From DATHSN01 sp035464115 (GTDB taxonomy: Bacteria; Actinomycetota; Acidimicrobiia; Acidimicrobiales; SKKL01), in NCBI GenBank assembly GCA_035464115.1, contig DATHSN010000419.1, positions 1 to 14,228 of the forward strand: a stretch of DNA of 14,228 nucleotides. The letters run 5' to 3'. The notes below the pieces were generated by a model. It was not told where the DNA came from and made no database searches. It saw nothing but the letters and a program-made list of their open reading frames with translations. Every line of letters starts with the position of its first letter. Position 1 is the stretch's first letter. A program made the position numbers and the translations under genes. Positions 11,518 through 14,228 of the stretch are shown here, piece by piece.

Positions 11518-13272
11518 ATGGTCCGCGCCGCGGCGTTGGTCCTCGTCGGCGCGCTCGTCGCCGGCCTCGTCGCACCCGTCCGAGCGGCGGCGACGCCCGA
11601 TCGGCCCGAGTACGCGCCGATGGTCGTCGCCGTGGTGGTCGACCCGTTCCGACCGCCGGCGACCTCCTACGGCCCGGGGAACCGCGGGCTCGAGTACGAC
11701 ACCGTGCCCGGTCAGCCGGTCACCGCCGCCGCCGACGGCGAGGTCACCTTCGCGGGGGCCGTGGCCGGGGCGCTGCACGTCACGGTCCGCCACGGCGACG
11801 GCACCCTCACCACCGCGTCGTTCGTCGCCTCGGTGGAGGTGGCGGTCGGCGACCGCGTCCAGCGCGGCGACCTGCTCGGCCGGGCCGGCCCCCGCCTGCA
11901 CGTCGGCGCCCGGGTCGGCGGCGAGTACATCGACCCCGCCACGCTGTTCGGCACCCACGAGCGCCGCGTGGTCCTCGTGCCGGCCGAGCCCGCCGGGCGT
12001 CGCGCCGAGCTGGCCGAGCGGGCCCGACTCGCCGCGCTCACCCGGCTCGAAGGTGGGGGACCGGGCCCGCTGGCGAGCGTGCTCGGGGTGGCCGCCCGGG
12101 TCACCGGCGGTGCGTTGGGCGGCGCCGGCTCGGTGCTCGGTGGTCTCGCCGCGTCCGCCCACGACACGGGCCGGCGCGTCCTCGACGTGGGCCTCGCCGG
12201 CACCGGCCTGGTGCTGTCGTCGACGATCGCCCGCGCCGAGCTCATCCTGCGCCACCTGGTCGAGCTCACCCCGGTCGTGCGGGCCTGGCGGCTCAACGAG
12301 CGGTTCGAGGCGGTGCTGCGCCACCGCCGCCACTGCACCCGGCTCGCCGGGCCACCCCCACCACCGACCCGGAGCCGCCGGGTGGCGGTCCTCGTCGCCG
12401 GCCTCGGGTCGACGAGCGACCACGCCGCCATCGGCGGGGTCGACACCGAGCGCCTCGGCTACGCGCCGGGCGACGTGGTCGGCTTCTCCTACGGCGGTGG
12501 TCGCACCCCCGGACGCTTCGGTGAGGGCGACGGTGCCGGCCCCCTCGCCGCCGAGCTGGCCGCGCTCCCCGCCGCCGCGTACGACGCCGACGACTCGTCC
12601 ACCGACCTCGCGGTGCGCGCGGCCCACCTCGCGGCGCTGCTCGAGGCGGTCGCCGGTGCCACCGGGGGTGCCACCGTCGACGTCCTCGCCCACTCCCAGG
12701 GCGGCATCGTGACCCGCCTCGCGCTGGCGGATCTGGCGACGGATCCGGAGCGCCGCTGGGTCGTCGCGCGCCTCGGCCTGGTGGCCACCATCGGCTCACC
12801 GCACGACGGCGCCGACCTCGCCACCTCCGCCGACCTGCTCGGCGCCACCCACGTCGGCGGCGCCCTGTTGCAGGTGGCCGACCACCTCTCGGGCCGCCCG
12901 CTCGACCCGGCCGCCACCACCGTGGGCGATCTCGGCGAGCGGTCGGCGACGATCGCCGCGCTCGACGATCACGAGCTGCCGCCCGGGCCCCACTACCTCT
13001 CGATCGGCGGGCGGGGCGACCTGGTGGTCCCGGCCGGTCGCACCGCGCTCGACGGCGCCCACCACGTCGTGGTCGACGCCACCGGTCTCTCCGCGCACGA
13101 CCGTCTGCCCGCTGACCCCGGCACCACGCGCGAGCTGGCGCTCGGTCTGGCCGAGCTGGCGCCGTCGTGCGCCGGTGTCGGCGACGCGGTGCTCGACGTG
13201 GCGTGGTCCGAGGCCATCGACGCGACGCTGGCCGGGATCGGGCTCGCCGTCGGCGGCCTGTTCGGCTGGTGA
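11518..13272 (+). CDS. Secreted fusion: degenerate LytM (M23) domain plus alpha/beta-hydrolase
   Basis: A 584-aa exported protein. A signal peptide (about 1-24, ending VRAAA) precedes a LytM/M23-like domain (about 40-145) recognisable from PFRPPATSYGPGNRGLEYD, GQPVTAAADGEVTFAGAV, VGDRVQRGDLLG and the end LHVGARVGGEYIDPATLFG. Of the four M23 zinc ligands, H is N55 and D is E59 in NRGLE, and HxH is RLH (R126, H128), so it is probably not an active peptidase. A Gly/Ala-rich, partly hydrophobic middle (about 183-250) and a Pro linker (279-283) lead to an alpha/beta-hydrolase (288-550): VAVLVAGLGST, nucleophile S393 in AHSQGG, D501 in GRGDLVVP and H527 in LSAHDRL. The hydrolase looks lipase/esterase-like. 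The single-domain M23 gene beside rpsB is common in actinobacteria; the fusion is unusual. The ATG has GGGAGG 4 nt upstream, partly inside a CCCGGG/CCCGGG pairing (11487-11492, 11505-11510). Confidence 0.82.
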   Translation: MVRAAALVLVGALVAGLVAPVRAAATPDRPEYAPMVVAVVVDPFRPPATSYGPGNRGLEYDTVPGQPVTAAADGEVTFAGAVAGALHVTVRHGDGTLTTASFVASVEVAVGDRVQRGDLLGRAGPRLHVGARVGGEYIDPATLFGTHERRVVLVPAEPAGRRAELAERARLAALTRLEGGGPGPLASVLGVAARVTGGALGGAGSVLGGLAASAHDTGRRVLDVGLAGTGLVLSSTIARAELILRHLVELTPVVRAWRLNERFEAVLRHRRHCTRLAGPPPPPTRSRRVAVLVAGLGSTSDHAAIGGVDTERLGYAPGDVVGFSYGGGRTPGRFGEGDGAGPLAAELAALPAAAYDADDSSTDLAVRAAHLAALLEAVAGATGGATVDVLAHSQGGIVTRLALADLATDPERRWVVARLGLVATIGSPHDGADLATSADLLGATHVGGALLQVADHLSGRPLDPAATTVGDLGERSATIAALDDHELPPGPHYLSIGGRGDLVVPAGRTALDGAHHVVVDATGLSAHDRLPADPGTTRELALGLAELAPSCAGVGDAVLDVAWSEAIDATLAGIGLAVGGLFGW

Positions 13273-13303
13273 GCGCCGCCTGGGGACCCGACCCGCCCTC
13301 CGC

Positions 13304-13309
13304 TACACT
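13304..13309 (+). promoter_or_regulatory. Candidate -10 box (TACACT) of rpsB
   Basis: TACACT, a near-consensus TANNNT box, lies in the 160-bp gap upstream of rpsB. It predicts a start near 13316 and a leader of about 117 nt. The -35 region is weak (TGGGGA at 13281-13286, 17-nt spacer). Confidence 0.5.
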
Positions 13310-13316
13310 CGCCGAT

Positions 13317-13412
13317 CGGCCCGTCGGGCCGCGCCGGACCCCCGGCGATCTCGCATCCCACAGCCGCGCCACCACTCGGTCGCCCCCCTCGGGCGCAGGC
13401 GCGGTGACGACC
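13317..13412 (+). promoter_or_regulatory. Structured 5' leader of rpsB
   Basis: Three hairpins can form in tandem: CGGCCC/GGGCCG with a 3-nt loop (13317-13331), CGCCGG/CCGGCG with a 4-nt loop (13332-13347), and CGCCC/GGGCG with a 5-nt loop (13381-13395). The last can be enclosed in an alternative GGTCG/CGACC pairing (13378-13382 with 13408-13412). S2 often represses its own mRNA through a leader, so this is a candidate autoregulatory element. I cannot assign it to a named RNA family. Confidence 0.4.
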
Positions 13413-13432
13413 AACCGATGGAAGGAGCCGTC

Positions 13433-14228
13433 ATGACCGCGGTCGTGACCATGAAGCAGCTGCTCGAGGCCGGAGTCCACTTCGGCCACCAGACCCGCCG
13501 CTGGAACCCGACGATGAAGCGCTTCATCTTCGGTGAGCGCAACGGCATCTACATCATCGATCTCCAGCAGACGCTGAACCGGATCGAGACGGCCTACTCG
13601 TTCCTGCGCGACACCGTCGCCGAGGGCGGCACGGTGCTCTTCGTCGGCACCAAGAAGCAGGCCCAGGACCCGGTCCAGTCCTACGCCGAGAAGTGCGGCA
13701 TGCCCTACATCAACGAGCGCTGGCTCGGCGGCATGCTCACCAACTTCGAGACCATGGCCAAGCGCGTCGCCAAGATGAAGGAGTACCAGCGCATGCGCGA
13801 CTCCGGCGAGTTCGCGGCCATGCCCAAGAAGGAAGCCCTCCTCATCTCCCGCGAGCTCGAGAAGCTCGAGCGCAACCTCGGCGGCATGCGCAACATGGAG
13901 TCGCTCCCCGACGCGGTGTTCATCCTCGACACCAAGAAGGAGCACATCGCGGTGACCGAGGCCAACAAGCTCGGCATCCCGATCGTGGCGGTGGTCGACA
14001 CCAACTGCGACCCCGACATCATCCAGTACGTGATCCCCGGCAACGACGACGCCATCCGCTCGGGCACCCTCATGTGCCGGATCGTGGCCGACGCCGTCGA
14101 CGAGGGCCGCTTCATCCGCTCCCGCCGGGGTGGGCCCGACGTCGCCCCGGCGCCGTCGCGCAGCCTGCTCGAAGAGGACCAGATCGCCGCCCAGCAGGCC
14201 GAGGCCCGCCGCCAGGCCGCCGCCCAGG
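13433..14228 (+). CDS. rpsB: Small-subunit ribosomal protein uS2, 3' partial
   Basis: uS2 binds the 30S subunit late in assembly, bridging head and body with bS1 where present. The frame is open to the window end and 265 residues are visible. Seen: MKQLLEAGVHFGHQTRRWNP (7-26), MKRFIFGERNGIYIIDLQQT (28-47), GGTVLFVGTKKQAQD (65-79), NERWLGGMLTNFETM (94-108), PDAVFILDTKKEHIAVTEAN (about 160-179), and IPIVAVVDTNCDPDIIQYVIPGNDD. The end has an Ala/Gln/Glu-rich extension (LEEDQIAAQQAEARRQAAAQ) beyond the core, as in other actinobacteria. The start ATG has AAGGAG (13422-13427) 5 nt upstream; the family start MKQLLEAG is 6 residues further in. tsf is expected downstream, outside the window. Confidence 0.97.
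   Translation, partial: MTAVVTMKQLLEAGVHFGHQTRRWNPTMKRFIFGERNGIYIIDLQQTLNRIETAYSFLRDTVAEGGTVLFVGTKKQAQDPVQSYAEKCGMPYINERWLGGMLTNFETMAKRVAKMKEYQRMRDSGEFAAMPKKEALLISRELEKLERNLGGMRNMESLPDAVFILDTKKEHIAVTEANKLGIPIVAVVDTNCDPDIIQYVIPGNDDAIRSGTLMCRIVADAVDEGRFIRSRRGGPDVAPAPSRSLLEEDQIAAQQAEARRQAAAQ

Noticed and set aside
12300..12320. GGTTCGAG resembling the T-loop of a tRNA
   Set aside because: No cloverleaf can be built around it and it lies within the LytM-hydrolase coding frame.

Overview
This is a high-GC (roughly 70% or more), gene-dense bacterial chromosome segment. Its gene content points to an actinobacterium: a DUF2469 protein, an HWHxxCW zinc-ribbon small protein, a WhiG/FliA-type sigma factor, and the order yraN ... 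comM(yifB)-dprA-xerC-whiG-M23-rpsB, which resembles Streptomyces and relatives. Sequence flavour and the unusual neighbours suggest a deep-branching class such as Acidimicrobiia, but that placement is an inference. Starts are often GTG. Several genes appear to have leaderless-type promoters, with a TANNNT box 6-7 nt before the start codon.

Layout. (1) 1-2200: two glycosyltransferases converge and overlap tail to tail by 29 bp: a GT4 on + (5' end cut by the window) and a GT2 on -. (2) 2241-4183, +: translation and housekeeping block trmD, rplS, DUF2469 and yraN. (3) 5672-4256, -: four small genes, namely a 35-aa one-TM protein translationally coupled to a zinc-ribbon protein, then a histidine phosphatase and an unrecognised 96-aa protein. 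This set converges on yraN across an 11-bp inverted repeat. (4) 5700-6831, +: a crotonase-fold protein followed with an 11-bp overlap by a small cytochrome c lipoprotein. It diverges from block 3 at a symmetric promoter. (5) 6973-11428, +: comM, dprA, xerC and whiG, tightly packed with ATGA overlaps at comM/dprA and xerC/whiG. (6) 11518-13272, +: a secreted protein fusing a degenerate LytM (M23) domain to an alpha/beta-hydrolase. (7) 13433-end, +: rpsB, cut by the window, behind a structured leader of about 120 nt.

How the genes fit together. TrmD, L19 and S2 serve tRNA modification and the ribosome. ComM, DprA and XerC are the usual natural-transformation and recombination proteins (branch-migration helicase, RecA loader for ssDNA, chromosome-dimer resolvase). 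They sit directly upstream of, and coupled to, a developmental or motility-type sigma factor. The glycosyltransferases imply nearby surface polysaccharide or glycan synthesis.

I found no defence system, CRISPR array, mobile element, rRNA or tRNA, and no stretch over 300 bp without a gene. The most unusual items are the degenerate LytM-hydrolase fusion, the comM leader whose ribosome-binding site lies in a perfect hairpin, the 35-aa membrane ORF, and altered catalytic residues in TrmD and in the crotonase. I see no convincing evidence for an entirely new multi-gene system.
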